The notes below the pieces were generated by a model that saw nothing but the letters and a program-made list of their open reading frames with translations, did no database searches and had not been told where the DNA came from. The position numbers and the translations under genes were made by a program. A DNA stretch of 64,000 nucleotides from NCBI RefSeq assembly GCF_003286125.1, contig NZ_QMED01000005.1, positions 62,001-126,000 on the forward strand, given 5' to 3'. This DNA comes from Algibacillus agarilyticus (GTDB taxonomy: Bacteria; Pseudomonadota; Gammaproteobacteria; Enterobacterales; Alteromonadaceae). This document shows, piece by piece, positions 1-8,360 of the stretch (the stretch's first letter is position 1; each line of letters starts with the position of its first letter).

Positions 1-1746
1 ATTGATATTGGCGATGCTAACCCGACCCAAGCCTATTTTGTATCAGACGAAAAAATCATTTTAAAAGCCGGTAAGCATCAATTATTGTTGAGTGATTTTG
101 GTCACTCAAAACGAGAAGTAACGACCGCATTTGGTTTTAATATTCCTGAAAATAAGATACACCCTTTACTGATCCCTGGTGAAGGTATTTATCGTCATCA
201 ATTTGGTATTGGTAACGTAAAAGGCGTTTCTGAAGATCATGAATTTGCGTATATCCCCGCTTATATTGGAGGGGTTGCTTACGGAGAATGGCAAGGCACT
301 GAGTTAGCCTTAATGCGAGCTCGCATTAGTCACCAACGTAAACCTAAAATATACGCCAGAGGCACCGAACACACTTTTAACTATGTCATGGGTCAGCAAG
401 GTAATGTATTAGCTCGAGAAGATTATGATCATAATACCAATCAATATAAAATTGCAGTGCCAGTTGAAGATAATTGGCAACCTATTTACGAAGTAGAGTC
501 AATCGGCAGACCAACTGGTGTATTAGGTGTAACGCCGGATTATAAGCAGCTTGTTATTATAAAAACCTCGAGTAAATATGGCCGACAATTATATTCTATT
601 AATGTCAAAACGGGTGAAGTATCAGATCAGCCATTATTTAAAAAGGCAAAACATGAAGTCGAAAACGTAATAACAGACATTAACAATGTTATTTATGGTG
701 TTAGGTACGCAGGTTTTACCCCGAGCTATGCCTTTTTTGATGATAAAATAACTCAGCGCATCCAAGGTATTCAAGACTCGCTCGCTAACACCAGTGTTTA
801 CATTAAAGACTGGAGTACTGATTGGCAAAAAATTGTGGTTTATATTGAAGGTCAAGAATCATCAGGCGAATATATGATTTCGACTCCTGATGACCAAGTT
901 GAAATTGTGGCTCATGCCAGACCGCAAATTCCGTATACCGCCGTGCACCCCATGAGCCAATTTAAAACCAAAACGCGAGATGGTTTAAAAATACCCACTT
1001 TAATTACCTACCCCAACACTTGGAATGGCAAAACAAAATTACCTACGATTATGTTGCCTCATGGCGGTCCTCATAGCCATGACCGAATTGGTTTTAATTG
1101 GATGGCACAATATTTTGCCGAAAGTGGCTATTTGGTGGTGCAACCGCAGTTTAGAGGGTCAACAGGCTTTGGTTATGAATTAAGGCGTGCAGGTCAAGGC
1201 GAATGGGGTAAAGCCATGCAAACCGATTTAGATGATGCATTAGCAAAGTTAATAAAACAAGGTATGGCAGACCCAGATAGAACCTGTATTGTAGGCGGTA
1301 GTTATGGTGGTTACGCGGCGCTAACAGCGAGTACGATCACACCTAATAAATACCGCTGCGTTGTTTCATATAATGGCGTGAGCGACTTAGCTGAAATGGC
1401 TAATAGTGAACGTAAAAAACACGGTGAAACACATTCATCAACTGATTATTGGAATAACGTAGCAGGCATTAAACTTGACACTGAAAACGATAAAAGTAAG
1501 TCGTTGGATAAAAAATCGCCTATCAATAACACCGAGAAATTTAACGCCCCTATATTGTTAATTCATGGTGAAAAAGATGAAAGAGTGCCGTTATCACAAT
1601 CTGAAGCCATGTATTCAGCACTCAAAAAACAAGGTAAGAACGTTAAGCTAATTGCGCTTGAACAAGAAGATCACTACTTACGTCAAAACGAAACCAGAAT
1701 GAAAACCTTAGAAGCAATCGCAGCCTTTATTAAACAACATATTTAA
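1..1746 (+). CDS. S9-family serine peptidase (prolyl oligopeptidase type), 5' end outside window
   Basis: The reading frame is open from base 1, so the N-terminus lies upstream of the window. The N-terminal part visible here reads as beta-propeller-like strands, and the last 250 or so residues are an alpha/beta-hydrolase domain. The nucleophile motif GGSYGGY has its Ser codon at 1300-1302. The acidic residue is in HGEKDERVP (Asp codon 1576-1578) and the catalytic His is in EDHY (codon 1672-1674), so the Ser-Asp-His triad is complete. HGGPHSHDR upstream is the usual oxyanion-side motif of S9C acylaminoacyl peptidase or dipeptidyl-peptidase-like enzymes. It should cleave short peptides. The exact subfamily and any signal peptide cannot be judged without the missing start. 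It has no evident functional link with its neighbours. Confidence 0.9.
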   Translation: MDIGDANPTQAYFVSDEKIILKAGKHQLLLSDFGHSKREVTTAFGFNIPENKIHPLLIPGEGIYRHQFGIGNVKGVSEDHEFAYIPAYIGGVAYGEWQGTELALMRARISHQRKPKIYARGTEHTFNYVMGQQGNVLAREDYDHNTNQYKIAVPVEDNWQPIYEVESIGRPTGVLGVTPDYKQLVIIKTSSKYGRQLYSINVKTGEVSDQPLFKKAKHEVENVITDINNVIYGVRYAGFTPSYAFFDDKITQRIQGIQDSLANTSVYIKDWSTDWQKIVVYIEGQESSGEYMISTPDDQVEIVAHARPQIPYTAVHPMSQFKTKTRDGLKIPTLITYPNTWNGKTKLPTIMLPHGGPHSHDRIGFNWMAQYFAESGYLVVQPQFRGSTGFGYELRRAGQGEWGKAMQTDLDDALAKLIKQGMADPDRTCIVGGSYGGYAALTASTITPNKYRCVVSYNGVSDLAEMANSERKKHGETHSSTDYWNNVAGIKLDTENDKSKSLDKKSPINNTEKFNAPILLIHGEKDERVPLSQSEAMYSALKKQGKNVKLIALEQEDHYLRQNETRMKTLEAIAAFIKQHI

Positions 1747-1775
1747 CCCATATTAGAATAAATAAAGCAAAAGGG

Positions 1776-1928
1776 ATTTTGTTATCGAAGTTGGTTGTCG
1801 AGTTGTTTACCGAAACCGCTTTCGAGGTTGGCTTTAACAATTCAGCCTATTTTTCAACAGCGTTTAAAAAGAATGTCGGGGTCAGCCCCAAGCAATTTCA
1901 ACAAATGGCAAAATCGTCTAATAATTAA
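1776..1928 (+). pseudogene. Remnant of an AraC-family regulator (C-terminal HTH only)
   Basis: In frame, the DNA reads into FEVGFNNSAYFSTAFKK followed by GVSPKQF and a stop at 1926-1928. This is the classical second helix-turn-helix and tail of AraC/XylS regulators. There is no start codon, no first HTH and no N-terminal domain; only about 50 codons remain. It is therefore a relic left by a deletion. It lies between the peptidase and the alginate lyase, so the lost regulator may once have controlled one of them (inference). Confidence 0.7.
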
Positions 1929-2096
1929 TACATAAGCAAGCGTAAAATGATTTTTGGGGTTTTAGTTTGTGCTAACGCCCCTCCCCCATTAGACCTGAAA
2001 AAAGAATACCGATCTTAAATAATTTAATAATCCCCCTCCTACTGAAGCCGATAAAATTTTAGAACACTTATGTGATCAGGTCGTCTTTATACTTAA

Positions 2097-2111
2097 ATTG
2101 GTATAACCAAT
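2097..2111. promoter_or_regulatory. Candidate GntR (UxuR/ExuR-like) operator, copy 1
   Basis: The sequence ATTGGTATAACCAAT has arms ATTGGT and ACCAAT around a 3-bp centre. It closely resembles the E. coli UxuR/ExuR operator core (ATTGGTATACCAAT), which GntR-family hexuronate regulators bind. An identical copy lies 146 bp downstream and both precede an alginate lyase gene, which fits control by alginate-derived uronates. The binding protein is not in the window. Confidence 0.5.
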
Positions 2112-2242
2112 AACATAAAACACTTATTTATTAAAAAACAACCCACCCTAAAAAACGATAAAAATTAACAACAAAACAAGATTAAATAAAATAAATATCG
2201 CTATTAGCAATGTTTAAGCGCTTGATTAACAAAGATTTTACA

Positions 2243-2257
2243 ATTGGTATAACCAAT
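2243..2257. promoter_or_regulatory. Candidate GntR (UxuR/ExuR-like) operator, copy 2
   Basis: An exact second copy of ATTGGTATAACCAAT, starting 28 bp upstream of the candidate -35 box of the alginate lyase gene. Two exact copies of a 15-mer within 160 bp are unlikely by chance. Confidence 0.5.
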
Positions 2258-2284
2258 ATGCAACTACTTACATGTAAAAAACGC

Positions 2285-2312
2285 TTGATCTGCGTTACAA
2301 GATTGTTATATC
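2285..2312 (+). promoter_or_regulatory. Candidate promoter of the alginate lyase gene
   Basis: A TTGATC -35-like hexamer (2285-2290) is followed after 16 bp by TATATC (2307-2312) as a -10-like hexamer. It would give a leader of about 90 nt. Sequence match only. Confidence 0.3.
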
Positions 2313-2410
2313 TTTGCTGGCAATTCGTTACCAGAGATAACGATATAAAGGTGAGTCGCTGAACCCGGATCGTTTCAGCAACACCTACAAACAATTAAAC
2401 GGGGATTACA

Positions 2411-4144
2411 ATGAGCAAATTAAACAAACCTACTTTGAAATATTGCGCCGCTAGCGTTTTATTCGCTTTAGCCGCACCATTAAGTGCTGCAACGGTTTCA
2501 ATTGAAAATGCAGGTTTTGAATCTAGTTGGGATGGTTGGAAAGATAACGACCCTTCGGCTATTTCAGGCGACTCTAACTCAGGTAGCAAATCAGCTAAAA
2601 TTTCAGGTTCAGGCGGTCGTATCGGTCAAACGGTTCAGCTTACACAAGATACGAATTATGAATTAACAGCCTATGTTAAAGGTAGCGGTCAAGTCGGTAT
2701 AAACCTTGATGGTTCGGTAAAATATAAAAATACGGAATCGTCAGATTGGACTCAAGTTACCGTTTCATTCAATTCAGGCTCATCGACATCAGGTGAAATT
2801 CTAGCTAAATATTATAATGATGAAGGTCGTTTTGATGATTTCGCCCTTGTATCTGTCGATGGAGGTACTGATCCAGAAGAACCAGAACAGCCAGAAGAAC
2901 CTACCGACCCAACAACCGTTAACTGTAGTGGCAGCGCCGAACTAGACATTGTAAATGCATCAGACAATGGCACTAACGATGGTCATGGTCCTTTAAATAC
3001 AATCGATAATGATTTATCAGATGATTCACGTTGGTCTTCAAAAGGCAGCGGAAAAACGATCACTTACGATTTAGGTGAATTGGCAAAAGTTAAAGATTTA
3101 AACGTTGTTTGGTTTAAAGGCAACAGCCGTAGTTCATATTTTGATGTTGATACATCAACAAACAACAGTGATTGGACGTCAGTATTAGTGAGCGGCCAAT
3201 CAAGCGGTTCATCTTCAAGCTTTGAAACACATGGCTTATCAGATACAGATGCACGTTATGTGCGTATAACCGGTCATGGTAACTCGTCGAACACATGGAA
3301 CAGTATTATAGAAGCTAAAATCTTAGGTTGTACCGATGGCGTAACAGAGCCAGAGCAACCAGAAGAGCCTGAAGAACCTCAAGAACCAGAGCAACCACCA
3401 ACAGGTGATGCTGAGTATCCTTCTGATTTAATGAGTAATTTTGATCAGTGGAAAATCACTTACCCAGACGGGGAAGAAGTTAAACAGCTTTATCAAGAAA
3501 GTAATGAATACTTTTATGTGAACGATGAAGGTAACGGCATTGTTTTTTATGCGCCTGTACGCTCAAACAATGGCACAACACCAAACTCAAGCTACATTCG
3601 TTCAGAGCTTAGAGAGCGAACTGAAGACGGTAGCGCAGATGTCTATTGGACAACAAGCGGTACACATGTTGTTTATGCTAAGCAAGCAATCACACATTTA
3701 CCCATTGTTAAAAATCACTTAGTTGCAACTCAAATCCACGGTGATAAAGAAGAAGGTATTGATGATTCATTGGTGCTTAGACTTGAAGGCTCGCATTTAT
3801 TCTTGAGCTTTAACGGTGGCAAATTAAGAGACAATGTAACCATTAAATCTGATTATGAATTAGGCACATTACACGAAGTTATGTTTGAAGTGATTGATGA
3901 CAAACATTACGTTTACTACAGTGAAGATGGTAAGTTAGCGCAAGCTTACGCAGCTGGTAACGCAAGCCAATACCTAGTTAAAGATGGCTCTAGCGATTAC
4001 TTAATGGACCTTAGCTATGGTAAATCTTACTTCAAGATTGGTAACTACACGCAAAGTAATTCAGAAAAAGAAGGCGATGAAACAGATAATCCAGAAAATT
4101 ACGGCGAAGTTGTTGTTTATGACTTCTGGGTAAATCACGAGTAA
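2411..4144 (+). CDS. Secreted modular alginate lyase, PL7 family, with two carbohydrate-binding modules
   Basis: A 577-residue secreted enzyme that should depolymerise alginate by beta-elimination. Residues 1-27 form a signal peptide ending ALAAPLSAA. Residues about 28-150 form a jelly-roll CBM4/CBM16-like binding module (GFESSWDGW at its start). An acidic Pro/Glu linker (about 152-168) leads to an F5/8 type C (CBM32-like) module at about 170-310. A second Pro/Glu linker leads to the PL7 catalytic domain at about 338-577. All three PL7 signature blocks are present: YIRSELRE (395-402), QIH (441-443) and YFKIGNY (540-546, where family members usually have YFKAGxYxQ). Start ATG 2411 is preceded by ggggatt. 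Substrate preference (poly-G, poly-M or both) cannot be stated; QIH rather than QVH is often associated with G-containing substrate. A clear terminator follows. Confidence 0.95.
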   Translation: MSKLNKPTLKYCAASVLFALAAPLSAATVSIENAGFESSWDGWKDNDPSAISGDSNSGSKSAKISGSGGRIGQTVQLTQDTNYELTAYVKGSGQVGINLDGSVKYKNTESSDWTQVTVSFNSGSSTSGEILAKYYNDEGRFDDFALVSVDGGTDPEEPEQPEEPTDPTTVNCSGSAELDIVNASDNGTNDGHGPLNTIDNDLSDDSRWSSKGSGKTITYDLGELAKVKDLNVVWFKGNSRSSYFDVDTSTNNSDWTSVLVSGQSSGSSSSFETHGLSDTDARYVRITGHGNSSNTWNSIIEAKILGCTDGVTEPEQPEEPEEPQEPEQPPTGDAEYPSDLMSNFDQWKITYPDGEEVKQLYQESNEYFYVNDEGNGIVFYAPVRSNNGTTPNSSYIRSELRERTEDGSADVYWTTSGTHVVYAKQAITHLPIVKNHLVATQIHGDKEEGIDDSLVLRLEGSHLFLSFNGGKLRDNVTIKSDYELGTLHEVMFEVIDDKHYVYYSEDGKLAQAYAAGNASQYLVKDGSSDYLMDLSYGKSYFKIGNYTQSNSEKEGDETDNPENYGEVVVYDFWVNHE

Positions 4145-4181
4145 ACCAGCCCTATTATCACGTAACATTAACTTAAAAACG

Positions 4182-4216
4182 AAGCCGCATACTTTGTAAA
4201 ATATGCGGCTTTTTTC
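4182..4216 (+). terminator. Rho-independent terminator of the alginate lyase gene
   Basis: The arms aagccgcata (4182-4191) and tatgcggctt (4202-4211) close a 10-nt loop and run into a T tract. It sits 38 bp after the lyase stop codon. Confidence 0.85.
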
Positions 4217-4867
4217 GTCGTTTGAATTCCAGTCATAAATACGTCAAAAAGCTAAAAATATCGAAATGGCTAACAACATGAACTCATGGGATACCACAAA
4301 CATATAAATAAGCTGAACAACCTAATATTAGGGAGTTGTCTACCGATATTGAGGTGAATATCAAAAAATTAAAGATTACGTTTATCAGCACGATAACCCT
4401 TATACCCAAGTGACTTCAAGATGCGAGTTCAGAGCCCCTGAGCGATTTTAATTCTAGGCGTATTAATGCAGGTACGGCATTCCCTTTCAAGTTAATACAA
4501 CACCGAAGTAAAAGCGCTCAGGAGCTCCGTTCCGGTGGGTTTTAAATTGATTTATGCTGTGTTAAACAGGTTTAATTTAACCCGTTAAACTTGCATCTGT
4601 TTGCCTAGCCTACAGGACGCAGGTGCTTAGCGTGAGCAGGATGCGGAAGCTGTGCCTAAATCAATTTAAATTCCCACTGAATCCAGTATCTTGAAGTGAC
4701 TTGGGTATATATATACTGCGTTATCTGATGATGGCAATGCTTAAATAGAATATCCAGGTGATATTTATAGCTATTTGATATATTATGCATCAGCAATGCT
4801 AATTTTGACAGTTCATCAGAAGTGAGGTCAATTTAACCACATTAAATGACTATGATAAAAAATTCCT
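4217..4867. other. Intergenic region with a MITE-like element
   Basis: Non-coding. Its centre is occupied by the 309-bp inverted-repeat element at 4401-4709. The remaining bases up to the AraC-type gene show no other recognisable feature. Confidence 0.5.
4401..4709. mobile_element. MITE-like non-autonomous element with terminal inverted repeats
   Basis: The left end reads TATACCCAAGTGACTTCAAG, and the right end is its inverse with one mismatch (tail at 4709), giving terminal inverted repeats of about 22 bp. Nested inverted repeats lie inside: ctgagcg near 4440 against cgctcag near 4515, and aaattgattta near 4547 against taaatcaattt near 4655. The whole element could fold as a long cruciform. 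It has no coding capacity. Size and structure fit a miniature inverted-repeat element mobilised in trans. No target duplication could be assigned with certainty. Confidence 0.65.
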
Positions 4868-5788
4868 ATGCGTAAAATATTAATCAACCTAAAACAACGC
4901 CCTCTGGCAGATTTTTTACCTTTTATCCTTATTATTGTATTTTTTATAATGACCTCGGTCATTCGAGCTCAAGAATTAGGTATAAATAGCTTTTTTAACG
5001 TTGATAATAGCGTTGTGATTGATCAAAGCGATAAACAAAAAAAACCTCATATTGCTAAACTCGTCATATTGCCTGCAACACTCGCTATTTTAAATTTTTA
5101 CTACATCTTTATCGCATTTCAATATTTCAAAAAAAACCAGAAACGATTTTTAACTTACCTCAGTTTATGTCTCATTCAATGGACTACCATTACTTGGCAT
5201 ATGTCTGCCTTTATGGCAAAAGGCATACATCCACCTATTATTGATAAATGGCCATTAACCTTGGGTTTTCTAATATCGACATCAAGTTTGGCTATCTTTT
5301 TATCTTTACATATTACCCGCTTAAAAAAAGAAAACATGGCCGCAAATAAATTAATGGTTGAACAAAAGCAAGCACATCAACTTAAAATTGAAACCCTATC
5401 AACAGAATTAAATAAAACAAATGAGCAAGCCGCAGATTCAACCCACAAAAATCAAGATTTGACCGCGAAAATAGAAGAGAATAAACACAACAAATTTGTG
5501 AATGAATTAACACAGGCCATTGACGAATTAATCCACAAACCCGAACTTGATTGCAAATTATTAGCATCTCAACTTTGCATGAGCGAAAAAACGTTACAGC
5601 GTAAAATTGTTAATTCACTTGAGATGACACCCGGTTTATTTATCAAAAAATCACGCATGCAAAAAGCAGAAAAATTGATGTCTGAACAAGGAATAACCTC
5701 TCGCAAACAATTGGCGTTTGAGGTAGGTTTTAAAAACGTCTCTTATTTTTCAAAAGTTTTTGATCAACACCTCGAAAAATCATCATAA
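4868..5788 (+). CDS. Membrane-anchored AraC-type transcriptional regulator
   Basis: 306 residues. Four hydrophobic segments (about 17-33, 64-86, 95-115, 129-150) are followed by a Lys/Glu/Gln-rich probable coiled coil (about 150-205) and an AraC-type double HTH (about 212-306). The HTH is recognisable from LLASQLCMSEKTLQRKI and FEVGFKNVSYFSKVF. The usual C-terminal tail after the second HTH (GVTPSxYR) is missing and the protein ends in QHLEKSS, so DNA binding may be altered. The layout resembles membrane-sensor AraC regulators in which a helical membrane domain replaces a cytosolic ligand domain. The ligand and targets are unknown. Nearby candidates are the alginate lyase upstream and the secreted pair downstream. 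Confidence 0.75.
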   Translation: MRKILINLKQRPLADFLPFILIIVFFIMTSVIRAQELGINSFFNVDNSVVIDQSDKQKKPHIAKLVILPATLAILNFYYIFIAFQYFKKNQKRFLTYLSLCLIQWTTITWHMSAFMAKGIHPPIIDKWPLTLGFLISTSSLAIFLSLHITRLKKENMAANKLMVEQKQAHQLKIETLSTELNKTNEQAADSTHKNQDLTAKIEENKHNKFVNELTQAIDELIHKPELDCKLLASQLCMSEKTLQRKIVNSLEMTPGLFIKKSRMQKAEKLMSEQGITSRKQLAFEVGFKNVSYFSKVFDQHLEKSS

Positions 5789-6385
5789 ATTAGCCTCGAC
5801 ATGAGGTTTAAAGTAACGTCAATTCATTCACTATTAAAGCGCTTACCTTAGTTCTTTTTCACGTATCAACCTATCAGATAAAACCGTTAAAAAACGTTAT
5901 TCTCAAATCACCTTTCTGTCGTTAACGCACCTAATTATTATCAATGGCGAAGTAATATCTCCTGGATCTATTTTGAACCGACGATTAATCCGGGTTACTT
6001 TTTGCGTTGTGCCCAAAACTTAGCCCTACTGATCCCCCCTCACTTACTTTGAATATTTCAAACGAACAATTGAAGATAATTTAATGACTCAATTTTCACA
6101 TTGCCTAGCCGCATCGCGTTTCATCTACACATAAAAGTCAGAAACCCAGCTTTGCTCGTGTTTCTAACTTAAAATTTTAGTCACTTATCGATACAAAACG
6201 GTCAATCCTGCATTCTACCTATGATCTAGCCTTCAGACATATTATTTTTAAGCGAAACATAAAGTGCATTTTAAAGATGAGTTAATTTGCTTTTTCACTC
6301 TGTTTTTAGAAAAAGTACAAAATTTTATTCACTAAATTGCTTAATACATTAATCCCAATTTTTATTTATAAAAAGGAACATAAAA
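5789..6385. other. Intergenic region, nothing recognised
   Basis: About 600 bp, AT-rich, with no ORF resembling a known family and no clear terminator or repeat. It must contain the promoter of the secreted pair starting at 6386. A ribosome binding site aaaagga precedes that gene's ATG. Confidence 0.4.
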
Positions 6386-6754
6386 ATGTTTAAAAAAATA
6401 TCCACTTTTTTGATTGCGTCTTCAGCATTAATGTCAGTTTCAACGATGGCGGCTGCCGATTATTGTAAAACGACATTTTGTCATGGTAATGATTTAATCC
6501 AGTACGTGAAATCAACGACCAGTGGCAATGCGCATATCAGATTAACCAATTCATATCGCAACGTATTAACTTGCGATATTGATCAACAAAATACCTCACT
6601 AAAAGGTGTTTTGTATTTACCGGCTGACTCACTCAATTTTGATCAGGTTTACGCCACGATCATGACCTCAATATCAACAGGTAAAGACTTGAGATTTTAT
6701 GCAAAAACAATCGATGAAAAATGTACTTTAACCTCAGTCTATTTATACAATTAA
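6386..6754 (+). CDS. Small secreted protein of unknown function (122 aa)
   Basis: A typical signal peptide covers residues 1-23 (hydrophobic core FLIASSALMSVSTM, cleavage after an AAA motif). The mature part is about 100 residues with four Cys (in YCKTTFCHG, LTCDID and EKCTL), which could form two disulfides in the periplasm or outside. The second half (YLPADSLNFDQVYATIM then GKDLRFYAK and CTLTSVYLY) has the pattern of small beta-rich secreted proteins; I do not recognise the family. It lies 14 bp upstream of another secreted protein and is probably co-transcribed with it. A start at ATG 6386 with aaaagga upstream looks secure. Confidence 0.75.
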   Translation: MFKKISTFLIASSALMSVSTMAAADYCKTTFCHGNDLIQYVKSTTSGNAHIRLTNSYRNVLTCDIDQQNTSLKGVLYLPADSLNFDQVYATIMTSISTGKDLRFYAKTIDEKCTLTSVYLYN

Positions 6755-6768
6755 GCCCATGGTGACGT

Positions 6769-7806
6769 ATGAAAAATAAAATAACAACCGGGCTCATTGC
6801 CGCGGCGGTTGGTAGTTTCATGTCACCCGCATTTGCTTATGATCATCTACTTTATAACGTAGCTGAGCAGGGTATTGGCGCTGGCGAAATTTATTTTGTC
6901 GGTCAACCCTCGCCTTACACAACAAGTGAATTCCGTGATTTATTGGCGGATAGTGGCTTAGAGCTTGTACAAAACTCGGTGTTAAAACCAGGGCAATGTA
7001 CAATTATGTACAGTGAAACCGACAGTGCTAATAACACGGCAGGTTTTGGTATGCTCGCTTGTTCTAGGGAGTTAACCGAAGGTGTTACCCTTTCTGTGCA
7101 AGCTGTTTATGGTGAATGTGGTGGCGCAAGTAATGGCGCAGGTGGTAGTTGTGCTGTCGGGGTATTCTCGACTGAGCTAGAACTCGACTATGGCCCCGTC
7201 TCACAAGCATTTTCAGTTTCGGTTGCTGAAGCTGAAGTCTGTGGCTCTCTTTCACCTGAAAAGCTCTGTATGGGAGCTGAAGCTAACTTAGTTGAAGCCA
7301 CAACCTCAGTTACCGATCCGTTTGGTAATGAGTTAGGAGTGGGGGTTTCAGTTGGTGTAGGCGCGGGTGCAAATGGCAGTGTTGAAGGTGGTGTTATTTC
7401 AGCTGATATTGCACTGGGTATTGGTTTAGGTGCCGAGATGAGTTTCTCGGTTGATTATGCCACAACCGGAAAAGCGATTTTTAGTGCCGGTAAAAATGGT
7501 TATTTAGCCGCTACTAACTCTCAAGGCGGCAGAGTCATCATTGGTGCAGGTGCTGACTTTGGTGAAGCGCTAAGATTGAGTGATAGCAGCATGGCGTTAT
7601 ATGACATGGGTAAATATGTTGTTGCCGTCGATGCATTCAGTAGCACGCGAAATACGCTAGTTGATGCCGCTAATATATCGGCGGATGGTATTCAAGAAGT
7701 TGACTCATTTTTTAATAATGAAGTAAAAGATGCCGTTGGCAACGCGATTAACACGGTGGGTAATACCGCTAATAACATACGCAAAAAATTAAAGAAGCTT
7801 TTTTAA
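6769..7806 (+). CDS. Secreted Gly/Ala-rich protein of unknown function (345 aa)
   Basis: A signal peptide (about 1-23, ending SPAFA) is followed by a Cys-containing N-terminal half and a middle region (about 195-225) very rich in Gly, Val and Ala (GVSVGVGAGANGSVEGGV), suggesting regular beta structure. The C-terminus is amphipathic and basic (NNIRKKLKKLF). RBS ggtgac precedes ATG 6769. It follows the 122-aa secreted protein closely and ends at a strong terminator, so the two form a bicistronic unit. The glycine-rich middle could be membrane-inserting or beta-solenoid-like, but no family was recognised and no function is assigned. Confidence 0.75.
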   Translation: MKNKITTGLIAAAVGSFMSPAFAYDHLLYNVAEQGIGAGEIYFVGQPSPYTTSEFRDLLADSGLELVQNSVLKPGQCTIMYSETDSANNTAGFGMLACSRELTEGVTLSVQAVYGECGGASNGAGGSCAVGVFSTELELDYGPVSQAFSVSVAEAEVCGSLSPEKLCMGAEANLVEATTSVTDPFGNELGVGVSVGVGAGANGSVEGGVISADIALGIGLGAEMSFSVDYATTGKAIFSAGKNGYLAATNSQGGRVIIGAGADFGEALRLSDSSMALYDMGKYVVAVDAFSSTRNTLVDAANISADGIQEVDSFFNNEVKDAVGNAINTVGNTANNIRKKLKKLF

Positions 7807-7831
7807 ATTCACTTTAAATTTTAGCACTATT

Positions 7832-7868
7832 AAGTCGCATACGAATAAGTAAAGTATGCGACTTTTTT
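7832..7868 (+). terminator. Rho-independent terminator of the secreted pair
   Basis: The arms aagtcgcatac (7832-7842) and gtatgcgactt (7854-7864) are followed by a T tract. It lies 26 bp after the stop codon of the 345-aa protein. Confidence 0.85.
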
Positions 7869-8317
7869 ATGCCTGTCATTCAATTAAATATCGCTAAGGC
7901 TACTAGCAAAAAAGTACATCAGTAAATAACTACGCCCAAAGGACGTGGTTTAAATTCTGACAAATAAGCCTTTGATTTTATATCATATTATCGAGAGCAC
8001 TTATCGTAACTTACCCCAAATAAAAACTCAAAAGTAAAAACGCTAAGAGTGCGGTTCACGAGAGTATATTAAAGATCGCCGTAAAGCCCTAACCAACCAT
8101 ACAAATAAGGATGGCCAGGCCTCCGGCACAGATCCGCACGTGCAGTACTAACCCATACGACTCCACACTGTGTATAACGAGGATCGTTGGCTCAGATAGG
8201 GATGACAATTGGGGCATGTGGAATGAAGTAAATAACCCGCCTTTTCATGAGCATTTTTGGCTTCGTCTTTTTAATGGCTTTAACCAGTAACGACAAACCT
8301 CCGTTACCCGGCTGCTG
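7869..8317. other. Intergenic region with a possible group II intron scar
   Basis: No gene. On the minus strand, about 8060-8180 reads GTGGAGTCGTATG followed by GTGCGGATCTGTGCCGGAGG. I associate this wording with the structured RNA flanking the maturase in bacterial group II introns. No reverse transcriptase remains, so it is at most a fragment. The match is from memory and uncertain. Confidence 0.3.
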
Positions 8318-8355
8318 AAAAAAAGATGTACAGCTAACAAGCAATACATCTTTTT
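8318..8355 (-). terminator. Rho-independent terminator of pckA
   Basis: The arms aaaaagatgta (8320-8330) and tacatcttttt (8345-8355) read on the minus strand as a hairpin ending in a T tract. It begins 6 bp beyond the pckA stop codon. Confidence 0.8.
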
Positions 8356-8360
8356 GATCG

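Larger units (their letters stand above)
1929..2410. other. Intergenic regulatory region upstream of the alginate lyase
   Basis: AT-rich and non-coding. It contains two identical 15-bp palindromic operator candidates (2097-2111 and 2243-2257), a candidate promoter (2285-2312) and the ribosome binding sequence ggggatt just before the lyase ATG at 2411. Nothing else recognisable was found. Confidence 0.5.
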
